Assembly (NCBI GenBank): GCA_000708835.1
Contig: DF236952.1
Location: 124,001 to 188,000, forward strand
Length of the DNA: 64,000 bases
Direction of reading: 5' to 3'
From: Klebsormidium nitens
Lineage: Eukaryota > Streptophyta > Klebsormidiophyceae > Klebsormidiales > Klebsormidiaceae
Shown here: in pieces, positions 25,734 to 38,142 of the stretch
Numbering within the stretch: position 1 is the stretch's first letter
How the letters are laid out: every line of letters begins with the position of its first letter
Position numbers and translations under genes: made by a program
Notes under the pieces: generated by a model
Told to the model about the DNA's origin: nothing
Seen by the model: only the letters and a program-made list of their open reading frames with translations
Databases searched by the model: none

Positions 25734-25972
25734 GTGACTGACGCAAAACGGACAAAGAAGCCAAACATTTTTGGGAATAGACTGCTCGTCGACGCATAGA
25801 ATTTCATAACGGGCACTGCTCATTCAGCACAACCGAGTAACTTTGGTGGGGTTGGTGGGCGGGTTAGGGTGGGCTGGGGTGGGCTGTGGCGGAACGACTT
25901 AGGGTGTCTCTCGCCGACTCTCTTGCGGTTCCGAAAAATGTTTGGCTTCTTTGTGCCCCTTGCGTGACTGAC
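25734..25972. repeat. Foldback / MITE-like inverted repeat
   Basis: Arms 25734-25777 and 25929-25972 (44 nt each) are inverted with about eight mismatches, and share a perfect 21-nt core (ACAAAGAAGCCAAACATTTTT and its complement). The ~150-bp interior is G-rich (25844-25895, runs of GGGTGGG). No coding sequence and no clear target-site duplication were seen. Confidence 0.65.
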
Positions 25973-26220
25973 TAGTCTCAGAATCAGAGTCAGTCAAGGT
26001 TAGCCAGTGCAGATGGCACTACCGGTACCTCTGCAGAGTCAAATAGGTACCGCAAAATAGGTGACACCGTGACACCTGCCCTCGGCCGCCGGCGTGGGAG
26101 TGCTCCGCGCAGCTTCCGTCGACTTCTTTCGTTGACTTCCGATATTTCGCACTGCGCAGTGACTGTTCCGGGCAGTTTTTGTAATACTATAAAACAGCGT
26201 GGCTGACTCAGCACTGAGCA

Positions 26221-26543
26221 GGCTGTCAACATGGCATTCGGAGCGGTATTACCTAGATTGCAAATGTCGATTTTCAGCGGACGGCTGTCCAGTGTCGAAC
26301 GGTACCAGGCTACCCGCATTATGCACATTGCAGACCATCCAAAAGTCAGTGTCCGTACGTCTGACCGTTACCAGTCTGCCAGACCCGCCGGCTGTCGACA
26401 TGGCATTCAGAGCGGTATTAGATTGCAACCGTCGTTTTTCATCGGACGGCTGTCGAACGGTACCACGCTACCAGCATCTACCAGCATTATGCATCCCCAT
26501 CCAAAAGTCAGTGTCCGTACGACTGACCGTCGCCAGACCGCCG
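26221..26543. repeat. Two-copy tandem duplication (~160 bp unit)
   Basis: Units at 26221-26389 and 26390-26543 both begin GGCTGTC(A/G)ACATGGCATTC. Both contain CGGACGGCTGTC, then GGTACCA, then GCATTATGCA and CCAAAAGTCAGTGTCCGTAC. Small indels separate them. The open frames through them are not conserved in length. Confidence 0.75.
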
Positions 26544-26574
26544 GCCCGCGGCCCAGGCGTACAAGCTAGAGAAT

Positions 26575-28180
26575 CCCTCCACTGGCGAGTTCCCCACCCT
26601 GGGCGAGAACTCGCAGCAAGGGCAGAGCAACGGCACACTCGCGAGCAGAGTGGCGAAATCAAGATTTCGCCTGGCTCCCTCGCCAGTTGCCTAAGCAGCG
26701 GAAGTTAGTGACGAATGCAGCGAGCCCCCTCAACATTCAGTTGAGTCGCGGCACACTCAGGGGCGTCCCATACCGCCCTGAATCGCCTGGATGAGAATCC
26801 AGCGATTGGTGCCTCACACAGACATGTCATACATGCAATACACAACACCTGGAAACATGCGGCACAATGCTGTTCGCTGAGAGCGAGGAGAAGACAAAAG
26901 CAGCAAGCCCCTAACTGGGCGCCATGAAATACATGCCTCAGAGAGCGCCTCAGATGCTGCGCGAACAACCTCGCGAAACTCCTAGTCAAGAATATCTCAA
27001 GTCACTGCAATCAAGTCTGCTAATACCTACAGGCGAACTTCGCCCTTACTGACTCAAGCTGAGGTCTACTCTTGCCTACCTGCAGCTGAGGCGAACCTCG
27101 CCCTATAGTCTGCCAACGAAAGTCAGGCGAATAGATGCTAGGCGCTAGTGAGCAGGGGCACTGCAAGTGCACTAAACTCTGGGCGAAATGTCATGGACGG
27201 GACGGGGCGAATCGAACAGCCTGACAGCAAATCAAAAGATGCGAACGGGATGCGAACTGAGCCAATCAGCTCCATCCTATCCCTATGCAGCGAATCGGTG
27301 CCCTCGGTTCGCGAAATCTATGTCGTCAGCCTACAGGCGAACTTTCAGCCTCTACTGCGACATCTCAAATGCCTATCTCGCGAAACCCCTGCAAATCCCT
27401 GAGTTCGCGAACATCAGGCCCAAAATAAGGTCGCGGCGTGGCGCCGTCGCGGCGGCGACTGCACCCCAGTCGCCAACCACGAAACTGCTTCGGTCGTCAG
27501 CTGCGAAATCCCTCCAGTCGCCAGCTGCGAACTTCCCTTCAGTCGCCAGCTGCGAACTCGCTCCAGTCGCCAGCTGCGAACTCCCTCCAGTCGCCAGCTG
27601 CGAACTTGCCCCAACTCAGGTGGATTCGCGACCAGCCTTAAAGATGCACCAAGGCGAGCTCGCCTCGCGCCTGAGAAAGATGGGCCCAACCTGATATGTG
27701 CCGGGCCCGCGAGTAGTGTGCCCGGCGGGGCGCTAAAGTTTGCCCGCCCCTGAGGCTCGCCCCGCGCAGCGCCACTGTTCAGTTCGCGCAGGTTTGCCTC
27801 GCCACAAGTCGTCAAATTTGAGGTGGCACTTCGCTCTGCACCTGAGTTGAGCTCGCCCTGAGCGGCCAGCATGAGGGGAGCTCGCGACAGGGCCGTCCAG
27901 GTTCGCCTCGCCACATGGCACCAGGATTCGCGGCCCAATCCAGGTTTCCAGGTCCATCGCACAACTTCGCGAGTTCGCCCTGCTGGATCGCGAGTAGCTG
28001 CGAGTTCGCCCTGGAATTCGCGGGGTGGGGGTCTCGCGAGCTCGCTCTGGATTTCGCGAAGGCCCCACCTCGCAAGCTTGCCCTTTACTTCGCCCGGTGG
28101 GGGTGTCGCGAGCTGGCCCTGGGCCTCGCGAACGCCCCACCTCGCGAGCTCGCCGCGGACCTTGCCAGGTGGGGGCGTCG
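26575..28180. repeat. GCGAA/TTCGC-rich low-complexity block
   Basis: The words GCGAA(C/A) on the left half (to about 27660), and TTCGC or CTCGC on the right half (from about 27780), recur every 10-30 bases with little sequence conserved between them. The strand preference switches near 27700. Long open frames on both strands result from this composition. Confidence 0.6.
27490..27613 (+). repeat. Five-copy tandem repeat, ~24-bp unit
   Basis: Consecutive copies of CAGTCGCCAGCTGCGAAC followed by a variable TYCC/TCGC spacer. The first copy is the most diverged (CGGTCGTCAGCTGCGAAA). Confidence 0.85.
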
Positions 28181-28881
28181 CGCGGGGGGTGGGGTTCAGC
28201 TTGCACACAGGGCTTGCAAGTTGCCACCAACTTTCACCGGTGCCGGCTGTCTACCGGCCCTCCCACATTTCTACCCGCTGGCCGCCCGGGCTAAAGCACC
28301 GGGCGCCGGTCTTCCTCAGGTGCCCATCATTTTCTTGCCAGCTGTCCAGCCGGTGGGGTGCCTTCGGCACCGGTGTATCTGTCATTTCTGCAGGCCAGGT
28401 CCAGCTTAAACACCGGTTGAGTCGTAGCAAGCACTGCCGCGGCCGCGAGCATGATGACCGATCATAGTAGATGTGAAATTGCCGTTAACTTACCGTTGCC
28501 TCTTTTTAACAAGTGACGCCACGAGAAGTAAGATCCGCATAATGCACTTGAAAGTGAAAGCTCGGGGCAAGAAGTAGGAGATTGTATAGTCTGCTGCCTA
28601 GCCTACATGAGTACTACTACAACAGTCTACAAGCATTTGCACCGGGCACAAGCGCATTACACACGCCAGCACCGAGCAGTATCAGCATGACAGCGGAACC
28701 GGTGACACAGGAATCTGTCACCATTTCTTCTTGGCTGCAGATGGTGCCACGGATGGCAACATACCTAGCTACCTATCTACTGTCTGAGCTTTTGAAATTC
28801 CAAGGGGCAACAGGTCGAAGGAAGCACACAGCGGAGCTGAAAGGCCTCATGAGAAGCTTTCCTGGTCGATCAAGCTCTGAT

Positions 28882-28888
28882 TATAAAG
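28882..28888 (+). promoter_or_regulatory. Candidate TATA box of germin-like copy B
   Basis: TATAAAG lies about 170 bp upstream of the start codon at 29056. The assignment rests on the motif and its position only. Confidence 0.3.
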
Positions 28889-29055
28889 CAGCAAAAGCTA
28901 GCCAGCTCATTCAGATCAGTCTCACCGTTCCACTCCCGTTCTACTTTCCCTCAAATTCGCCACTCTTCTCAACATCCACATTGCCTGCTACCAGCACCTT
29001 GCGATCAGAAAGAAACAAGTAAACACCCGCGTAACCTAGTTCTCTAAGCAGCAGA

Positions 29056-32000
29056 ATGGCTCGCGCCGGTGTGTTGCTGCTGGTCTTGGCGGCGGTGGCC
29101 GTTGTGGCTTTTGCGTCCGATGCGGACCCGGTCGCTGACTTTGTACTGTCCGCAGCCAATGGCCCCGGTAAGACTGCTGCATTACTCAAAGCGCCCTGCT
29201 TGTTTGGTGCTAGAAGCTTCCCTTTTCTCCTATGTGTCCTCCCTCCTTGAAAGGCACCTTGAAGTTGGGGATGCCATGTATGAATTGAGACGATGTGCTC
29301 ATGGATCCATCTCCTCACTTTATCACTTGCTTGCATTGATTGCTGTCCCAATGTAAAGTCGGTGGTTTGCAAACATAAGTTGTTGCACAGGAAACAAAAT
29401 GTGGAATCAGGACCCCACCAAACATGTTTGCAAAGAAGCCAGAATGTGAAATTAGGACCCCACCAATGAGACTGGAACTTCTGTCAGGTCTGGTTCTCTT
29501 ATTTTAGGGAGAGAACTGATGGTTGCTCTCTTTTTTTGTCCTCAGAAGACTGTGATGGCTCGTCCTGAAGCACTATGTCTACATCAGCCCTTTGAAATCT
29601 AGAGATGTGCTCATTCAAGCGCTCACTTTGTAGATCTCAATAATTGAGATCAAAATTCTCATATTTGTCCCTGCAGTTACTGGCAGCAACTTTGCCTTCC
29701 GTGGTCTGAACAACGTCAACGTCACGTCCGGCCAGGGGAGCGGTGCCAGGTCCGCCAATGTCGCGACTTTCCCGGCTCTCACGTAAGCCACTCCCAACGT
29801 CCTCACCAGGAGAAAACAGAATCTGTTTTGGGCTGTTCGGATTGTGGGCCGGCGCCACCGTTTCATTCTTTTTGGTGACTCTGTGTATGGGGGGGAGAGC
29901 CCTCCAATCACCTTCGCAGTTGTTACAAACTGCGCAGGCTGATCAAAAAGCTGCTTGCCTTGCCTGTGAGCACTCCATAATGCAGTCTTGGGCAGAAGCT
30001 CTCCTATTTCACAACCGGGAAGAAGCGGTGCTGCTGAAGCAATTTTTTTGCCTTCTGACCAGTAGTTTCTCTGGGTACCATGCTAGTTCTCCTACTGCGC
30101 CAGTACGCAGCCTTGAAATCTCTGCCAAATGTTGTTCTTGGGATCGTACGCGCCAGAAGACGTAAGATAAGTATCAAAGAGAAAAGAAGCAGATCAGGAC
30201 AATTGCAAAGTCCTGGACGAAATATTAGCAATCTTGAAGATGTCTGCAGAGAAGACGATTTCAGTCTGAGTCTGACGTCTGAGGGAAGCTTCCTTGTGCA
30301 GGTCCAGGGTATCTCGTACACCTACATCAACTACGCTCCTTGCGGTCAGAAGTGAGTTACAAGCCTTCTCTCCATTCTAGTTTCTCAGGACCGTCGATAC
30401 GACGTTATTTCTGAATCAAGCAACATTTTAACAATCTGAACAAAATTGACTTATTCAAAGTCAGCCCAAAAACAGCTCGAATTTTCAAAGACACATATGT
30501 GTTGGGCAATTGCACAGGACCCTCTTTGCCAAGCAGGATTTATCGTACATAAATGATGATTTTTTACCCTAAAAATTTGTACACACATATATATACGTCT
30601 CTGAATCCGGTCCGCTTTTATTGCGCAGCCCCATCCACACCCACCCCCGCGCCACGGAGCTCCTGTTCGTGATCGAGGGCCAGCTGTACGTCGGCTTCGT
30701 TGACACCAACAGTGAGTTGCACTTTGCAAGCTCGACCTGAACTTGCTTTGGTGTCAATTATCACTCTTTCAAACATCTGTGGGCTGCTATACGCGAATTG
30801 CAAGACTGTGCAAAGTGTGGCGATTGAAAGCAGTGCGCTCGGACAGGTCGTCTGGCCGACGTTCACAGAGCGTCCTGATGTGCGATCAGGACTAGCAAGA
30901 CGATTGTGATCACGTTCCATTCTGCATCAACAGCCTCGTCATCAAAGATGGATACTCTCCCTAAGGACTTCTTAACTTTGGTTCTTACACGTCTTCCGCC
31001 GAGCTGTGAAACGCCGCAGGTCTTCGAATCGCCACCCATTCGACTTCAATCATCTCATCTCAAAACCACTTCTTCTCGTTTCATACAATATCCATAAGCA
31101 CGATGGCTTGCTAACGTCACACCTGCTCAGCCGCTGACGTCACCTTTCTTTCCCCTTAGACACCCTGTTCTCGACCACTCTGAACGCGGGTGACGCGTTT
31201 GTCTTTCCCCGCGGTCTGATCCACTTCCAGCAGAACACCAGCCCGTACGGCGGAGCCAGGGCGCTTGCGGCGCTCAACAGCCAGAACCCGGGAACCCAGG
31301 TTAGCAAACCGGGGTTTGCGATTTTGGGGTTGAAAGTATGGGTTTGCCGACTTTGAGGGGTATTCATTCCTAGTTAGTCACCAGCCCCGGCAGCGGAGCC
31401 AGGGCGCTTGCGGCGCTTAACAGCCAGAATTTAGGAACTAGCGAGCCTCGTTTTTGCCCGCTGAAAGGCTCCACTTGTCCACGACTTTAAAGCTTACTAA
31501 CCTCACCAATCGCTGGAGCTGATCCGCTCCTCTCCTGTCCTTTATCGTTTGCGGGGTAATCGAATCGGATGCATGTACTCTCTGCCCATCAGCGTCTCCC
31601 AGGTTGGGATTTGCCAACCCTCGGCTACCTTTTCCTTCGCCCGGCAACCGTCCAATCATGTAATCCCAACACATTGTACCCCTCGAGGTCTCTCCCTCTC
31701 GACTTAGTGCGCACTATTTCAGCCCCCAGCACAAGGTTCAAGCTGCCAAAGCTTGGCTACGCTTTCCCGCAACCAGCCAAAAGCGTCCAATCACATAACC
31801 CAAACTTATCGTATGGCTCACTTTCGTCTTCTCGAGGGTCGGCAGCGCACTGTCTCCCCCTAGCACTGCCCGGGTTCCAAATTGTCAAAGCCCGGCTGCT
31901 TGTTTTCCTCCCCTCTCAACCGTCCGATGCTGAAAACCATGCTTATCGTACCGCTTACACTCGTTCCCACATCTTTGCAGAGGGTCGGCAGCGCACTGTT

Positions 32001-32157
32001 CCTGCCCAGCGGCATTCCCGGAACCATTACCCAGGTCGCGTTCAACGCCCAGGCGGCTGCTCTCGAAGCCATCAAGCAGAACTTCCCGGCTTCCGGGAAC
32101 CCTGTTGGCACTAGCGACACCGGGTGCGGTCGTGGCTTCACTTATCAGGACAACTAA
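29056..32157 (+). CDS. Germin-like protein (secreted cupin), copy B
   Basis: Six exons: 29056-29167, 29677-29782, exon 3 ending 30351, 30629-30711, 31160-31299 and 31981-32157. Exons 2, 4 and 5 have exactly the same lengths as in copy A (106, 83, 140 bp). Signal peptide ([16 protein letters not shown]), mature [13 protein letters not shown], box 1 [19 protein letters not shown] and box 2 [16 protein letters not shown] all carry the expected metal ligands; the protein ends GRGFTYQDN. Exon 3 is the oddity: the acceptor homologous to copy A (exon start 30302) lies before a run one C shorter than in copy A, which would shift the frame. A weaker acceptor at GGGAAG (exon start 30289) restores the frame, adds about four residues and gives 226 aa. 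The gene is therefore either functional with a shifted acceptor or a recent pseudogene. Role as for copy A. Confidence 0.88.
31383..31440 (+). repeat. Decayed copy of the exon-5 donor end in intron 5 of germin copy B
   Basis: GCGGAGCCAGGGCGCTTGCG followed by GCTTAACAGCCAGAA repeats the end of exon 5 (31247-31299) about 140 bp downstream, within intron 5. The cognate duplication is present in copy A. Confidence 0.85.
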
Positions 32158-34266
32158 AGGATGACGTGATCAAGCAGCTAACGGCAGGGTTGAGGATTGT
32201 TGGTTAGACATAATCAGACATGAATAACGAGCGAGGTTTAGGGGGGCGGAAAGGGTTCGCTTGGCCGCCAGATGATGTGAAGTAGGCTGATCTTAGAAGT
32301 AGCGTTGACCCCAGTATGCTTGAGAGTCCGCAGTGAGTTACTCGCCAGAGTCTGTACGTGAATCTGGATACTTACGCCTAATTCAGAGTGCAAAGACCCA
32401 AGACAATAAGCAATTTTTAAGGGATCTATGTACCTGGCAGATTGTGTTTGAAAACTTTGACTCTTGAAATTCTGAAGCTTGTGAACCAGCTTGTACCTGG
32501 ACCGGTTCACAAAGCTGCAGGCCGCGGTCGCAATCTTTCTTCGGGACGAAAAAGCTATTCAAAGAAAGAGGACTTGGACTCCAATTCGTTTTGCGCTCAG
32601 CGTGACATGAGGGCACGTTTCACAACAGTACGACTACGTTCTAACATGTGCATGCCCTTTCGAATATCTCCCAAAAGCATGAACAACGTGTTATGTTATC
32701 TCTGTTTGGGCTAGGCTTTCTTTTACATCAGCAGGCGTTTGGCTCCCAATCGTCTCGTTTTTACTGTTGAATTCCGCATTTGGCAGAGCGCTCTCAATCA
32801 CAAAGGAGACTCTGAACGATTGGCTAAGATTCAAGCACACATGAGAAAGTTACGATCTTATTTTTCGCTCGGCTGAAAAAAAAAGGTTTTTTTCCTTAAA
32901 ATATGTGGTGACAGTCCCATTGCACATCCCACGGGTACCTTCTGCAACTGTACTACTGACAGCAACCCTCTCTTTGATAGACCATCACCCCCCATGTTAT
33001 GAGATGTATATCCAGCGCTAGATCCGGTGCGACGCCCGCGAATAGCTCTCAAGATGACCCTCCATAATTGATGGACATCTGAAAGCAACGAGAAGTCAGC
33101 TCGAAATCCTTGTGAGACGGACCCACCCCAAAGAACAGCAGCCAAAATTGGCTCGCCGTTTCGAAACCGATTTTCTGGAGACGGCCGGTCTTGAGGAAAG
33201 TTCCTGTCTGACCGACCAATAATCTGCCAGAAAGCATCTCAGCGGCCTGATCGCGAGCACGAGGCGTTCATTGGTCGAAGGAGTCTAAGCATAGCTCTGA
33301 AGAACAAGTGATTCCTTAACCGAATCGAAACGGTTATCAAAGGTTGATATGATTGGCAGAAAAGTCGCGAACTTCGAAGCACAGAAAACAAGCAATCGCT
33401 ATGAAATCTTCAGCACTGAAGAACGAAGTCCTGAGAAAGTACCCAACGCTGGATTACTTTGGAGATTTGGCAGGAGCGTCAATCGTCTCAGGAAACCGAG
33501 CCCTATGAGCGACAGAGATGAAGCGAGACCAAATGCATCAACCAACTTTCCTCCTCACTCCACAAACCAGTTCATTTAAAAGTCGCGCGGCAGCTGATGA
33601 CGAACCGCATTATATGACGTAAGCAGGACTCCTCTTGAATTAGTTCGTCGCCAAGCTTTTGTTCGTGCAAGAGACGACGCCGCTCTCGGCCTTTTCAAAC
33701 TGATGATGTCCTCATACCAGCTAAAGTCGGCGCCCGCTGGAAGCGCAAACTTTGAAGTTCGATCGATCTTGATCGGATCAATCAAGGCGATCGTGACGTA
33801 CCACAAAATATTTCTGGCGCCCTATGATCAGGTGCTCTCATTGTACGATCTCGTATTACATCACCCTCTTCGAGCCAGCTATGTGGCATGCAATATTTGC
33901 TACATGAGTACGTACTAACAACGTTTACTTCGCCCACGCGTGCAAACTTAATCAGATACCCGCAGTTTTCGTTCAAGAAAAGCATGCCGCGGCTGCAGAT
34001 AATTAGTGTATACACATGCACTAGCTACATACTGGCCACTGCCAATCATTCCTATCAGCGTATAATTAAATCGAGTGCGAAGAGTTCATATACCATCATA
34101 CAACGTTGAAATATGCGCCTACGTACAGCTTGCTTCATCAGGGTGTGATGACTTAGCTCCCAGTCATGGGTGCCATTAGTAACTGCAATTCGCGGATCCG
34201 ATCTTTGAAGGCCCGGGCTGCTTAGAAGGGAAAGTCAACATGCTCGTGCGAAGCAAACGATCAAGT
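32158..34266. other. Intergenic region between convergent genes
   Basis: This is the 3' flanks of germin copy B and HBS1. Short open frames only. An A/T run near 32875-32895 and AT-rich DNA at 33880-34110 were noted. Nothing was recognised as a gene. Confidence 0.5.
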
Positions 34267-37200
34267 CTATGTCTCCAAAATCTTCGTCACAATGCCGACA
34301 GCGACCGTCTTTCCGCTGTCTCTCAGGGCGATGCGACCAAGCGCCCTGTAGTCAGTGTACGCTTCTAGACAAATCGACCTTTCCGCGACCAGCTCTACAA
34401 CGGCGCTCTGATTCTTAGTAACGACTCGGGGCTTCGCCTTGGCGACCTGCCCCGACTTGGGGTCCAGCAGTGACACCAGCTCCGAGATCCTGACCGGTTG
34501 CTTGGCGCTGTGAGCGTGCAAGACCAGGGACGCTCCTCGGAGCAGGGGCATGACGATGTTCAGTGTCAAGAGCCGCACCTCTACTTTCGTCGCTGTTGGA
34601 ACCGGATAATCCGGGTGACAGAGAACGGAACCGGCAAAAAGTACGTTCGGCTCTATTCCGGACAGACCCACGTCCACACTATCTCCCGCAGCGGCTCCCG
34701 TCACCGCCTCCCCGTTCCGCTCCACTCCCTTCACAGTTGCGACCTCCCCTGCTGGCATAACCAAAACTTTAGACCCCTGCTTCAGCACGCCCCCCTCCAG
34801 CTTCCCCCCGATCGCCGCGCTCCCAAGCGTCCGGGTTTTGAACACCTCCGCAACGACTAACCGCAGCGGTTTAGCCACTAACCGCACTGGGGCCTGGAAC
34901 GAATCCACGGCCGCCAAGAGATGTGGCCCCCGGTACCACGCCGCGAGCTCTTTTGCTTCTGGGGGTTCGGTTAAGTTTTCCCCCGCTAACCCGCTCACGG
35001 GCAGCCAGCGCACCGCCGAGTCCTTAAACCCGCACTGCCGCAAAAAGGGCACTAACCCCGCCTGGATCTCGGTGAATCTCTCCTGGTCGTACTCAATTGC
35101 ATCCATCTTATTGACCGCCACGATGAGTTGCTCAACCCCGAGACTCCGTGCCAGCTGCGCGTGTTCTTTCGTCTGCCCCCCCTGCCCCCCCTGCCCCTCC
35201 ATACCCGCCTCGAACCCCCCTGGAGTGGCGTCGACCACTAGTATCGTAGCGTCTGCTTGAGAAGCCCCCGAAATCATGTTCGGGACAAAATCCTTGTGTC
35301 CCGGGGCGTCGAGGAGGATGATCCGCTTCTGGGGGGTCTCGAAGTGGGCCACGGCCACAGTCATGGTGACCCCCCGGGCGCGCTCCTCAGCGCCCTCGTC
35401 GAGTACCCATGCATAGGCGAACGACCCCTTGCCCTGCTCCTTGCTCTGCTTCTCGTTCTTGTGCATCTCCTTTTGCGACACCTGATGAGGGAGTTGGAAT
35501 AACATGTCAATCGCTGTTCAGAACCACTTAGTTTTGACACGAGAGCACCAAGTCGGCACATATCGGCCAAAGCTTTGAGAATGGTTGTTTCCGAGCGCCA
35601 AGAGATCCGTGACGTTCAGACCGTGCTCTACAAAGCTTCGACGTTCCTTCACGAGTTGTCTGGCCAAATCTTTTCGGCCACACCCAGACTCTTGAGGCTT
35701 TTGACCAGACTTTATGTCAGCATGACGCATTCGAATCTCTTAAAATGAGTCGTACTAGTCGCAAAGCTATGCCCCTTTGGTCAGAGTCACGAAGTGGAAG
35801 AGAGCGGCTGCCACAGGAGCCCGTATTCGAGCGCCTCTTTAATGCCTTCCAGTCTGCCAGCCAAAACCTGAAGTCCTCAGCGGAAAACCGGCATTAGAAC
35901 GTCCAAATAGACCTTCGACGGCCAGGTCGCGACAACCATGTTCCTCTCACCTGGCCCAGCGCATGCAACACTCGCCCCATCAGCGTCGACTTCCCCGCAT
36001 CCACGTGGCCCACGATGATCAGATTCAAAACGTCTTTCTCGCCCCCCCGGCTGCGGATCTCGGCCAGCAGCTCCTCGTCCGGCCGGTATGCGCTCAGCGG
36101 CAGCGACTGCCACTTCCTCTTTCCGGGGGGTAGAGTTGCCCCGGAAGTCTCCCCCCTGCCCGAGCTGCTCGGCTCCCCCTGGCCCCTGTCCGAAACCTGG
36201 TCGTCCAAACTCAGCCTTCGGACACCTTGCTCAGCACCTCTTTTTTCCTTTTTACCTTCAGCGGCACTCTCTTGCAATTCTACGGCGGGCGCGCTCTGCC
36301 TTCGGTTCCGAATCGGGTCGTAAGGCTTCGGGGTCGGTTTGGTTTCCACGGCTTGGAGGGGGGGCGGTTTTCCGTTCAGCGAAGCGGGAGGCTTCTTGGC
36401 AGTGCCCGTACCGCGGCGGCGGGCGGCCAGCACTTGGTCGTCCGGGGAGGGGGAATCGAATGCAAAGGGGGCTGCGAGAAGGCAGAAAAGGACCACGTTT
36501 CCCTCATGTAGAAACAAAGTCTTTTAGAGTCCATTGGGGACAAGGTTGAGTAAGAAGCGAGATTGAGTTGAAGACAATCGGGACCGCAGGATATATTTTT
36601 TAGGGGAATTCAGGGAGGGTGAGGTGAAGAGGCTCCAAAGAGCTTCTTCAAGAGTGTCAAGTGAGGAGAGCGGTTTTGATGTATGTCTGACCGCACTCGG
36701 AGAAAGTCAAGAAAATCTATTTTTGGGAAGTGTTCGACATTCATTCTGACTTTCAAGAACAACACAGGCACGGATGGGACGTTTTGTAGCACTGGCACAG
36801 AAGTCAGGCATGTAGAGAAGAAGCAAGAGGAGAGCGCTGATCACAACAGAATGGTTCGAACCCAAATCACAGCTGGCTGAAAGTCGAGTCATTGCTGCTC
36901 AGTGGAACTGCAGGGCTTGAGGACTTGAGGACTCCGGCAACTTGGGTGCAGATAAAGTTGCGACCATGAGGATTGAAGCCAGATGCACCCATCAGACGTG
37001 ACAGAAGGTGCCTGACCTATGTATTCTTCCTCCTCAGTCTCTGCTATCAGGTGCCCCTCCCCTTGCGAGCCTCTGTTGGCTATCTGCTTCCGAGGACCCC
37101 GTGGAAGCGGACTACACAAGAAGAGCGCCAGACGGGAAGAAGGGTGCTTACCTGGACCAGCGGAGGATCTCTGATGAGTGCCACTTTTCAGAGCAAGAAA

Positions 37201-38142
37201 TGAACCCATTGCGCTAGCAACAGAACAAGCATCACTAAATTGAGGCATACAAAACTCTTGATTGGTATGCACACCCGGTGTAGTTCCACTGTTCTTTGGT
37301 CTGTGTTTGTCCCTCTTCATACTGATTGAAAAGATACCATCAAGAGGTGGCCCTCACAGTTCTCTGATGTCAAGATGGTCGACAAACTATGGAAGACACC
37401 ACAAAGTAGGAGCATCGAAAGTACGGTCTGGGATAGAAGTGTGGCAGTGTACAAATAGGATGATAGATTACAATGAAGAGACACCCTACCAGGATCAAGT
37501 GGAGGCGCTTTGCTTGCAGAACTCGCTCCTTCCTGTGCACTTTCTGCGGCAGGGCGAGGCGTGCCACACATGTCGCATGCGAGGTGCTGCTCTAGGTTGT
37601 CATACGTGCAGAGAGGGCACCGCCATTGGCCAGCGGAAGGCGGTGGGAGGTTGGCATGGGATGCTCCGGCTGGGGGCGCAGGAGTGCTTGATGCACCGGC
37701 ATGCTCTCCTGTACAAATGCGGCTTGGAATTTCTGAGACTTCAATTGTGTACAGGACAACGGACAGGATATGCTGAAACAATATTGTGGTCAAAGTTGCC
37801 AGCAGCGAAGGTGGTATATAAAAGACTGGAACGGCAGCAAAGGGGCCTTTGAACGCAAGGACCCTTCCAACACTGACAGGGCAGCATACTTTATGATTCC
37901 TCCGAAGTGTCTGGATATGCAGTAGCACAGCCTATTCTGAAACTTTCTGCCCAGCCATGCAATGCAACCCAAGTTGAAGGTGATCAAGTCCATCAGAAGC
38001 GAAGGTCGTGAACGATGAACTCACCAGGTGCACCATAAGCACTCCAGTCCTCTTCCTCATACTCCTCATCAGCGTATGCGTCATCATATCCATCATCGTA
38101 ATCATCATCATAGAACTTGCCTTTGCCGCCTGACTTTTTCAT
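34267..38142 (-). CDS. HBS1: HBS1-like translational GTPase (ribosome rescue, Dom34/Pelota partner)
   Basis: Exons, transcript order: 38142-38025 (acidic start, FYDDDYDDGYDDAY), 37708-37485, a 19-nt microexon 37170-37152 (inferred), 36471-35951 and 35481-34267; total 698 aa with phases closing. Exon 2 encodes a RanBP2-type zinc finger (WRCPLCTYDN, then CDMCGTPR). Exon 4 begins with the HBS1 signature PFAFDSPSPDD, then a Ser/Pro-rich linker and the G1 loop GHVDAGKS. Exon 5 carries the switch region ARGVTMTVAVAHF, G3 DAPGHKD, G4 NKMD, and EF1A-like domains 2 and 3, ending GIVTKILET. HBS1 binds Pelota in the cytosol to split ribosomes stalled on defective mRNAs (no-go and non-stop decay). All GTP-binding motifs are intact. 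The gene is divergent from the TOPRIM-UvrD gene. Confidence 0.93.

Larger units (their letters stand above)
25311..29055. other. Divergent intergenic region between the two germin-like genes
   Basis: A 3.7-kb spacer expected to hold both promoters. From left to right it holds AT-rich DNA, a foldback element (25734-25972), a tandem duplication (26221-26543), a GCGAA/TTCGC-rich block (26575-28180) with a 24-bp tandem repeat, and ordinary sequence with a TATA-like box near copy B. The long open frames here are products of the repeat composition; no protein family was recognised in them. Confidence 0.5.

Noticed and set aside
27414-28208. 264-codon minus-strand open frame between the germin genes
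   Set aside because: Its Arg/Glu/Ala-rich text follows directly from the GCGAA/TTCGC repeats; several frames on both strands are open for the same reason.
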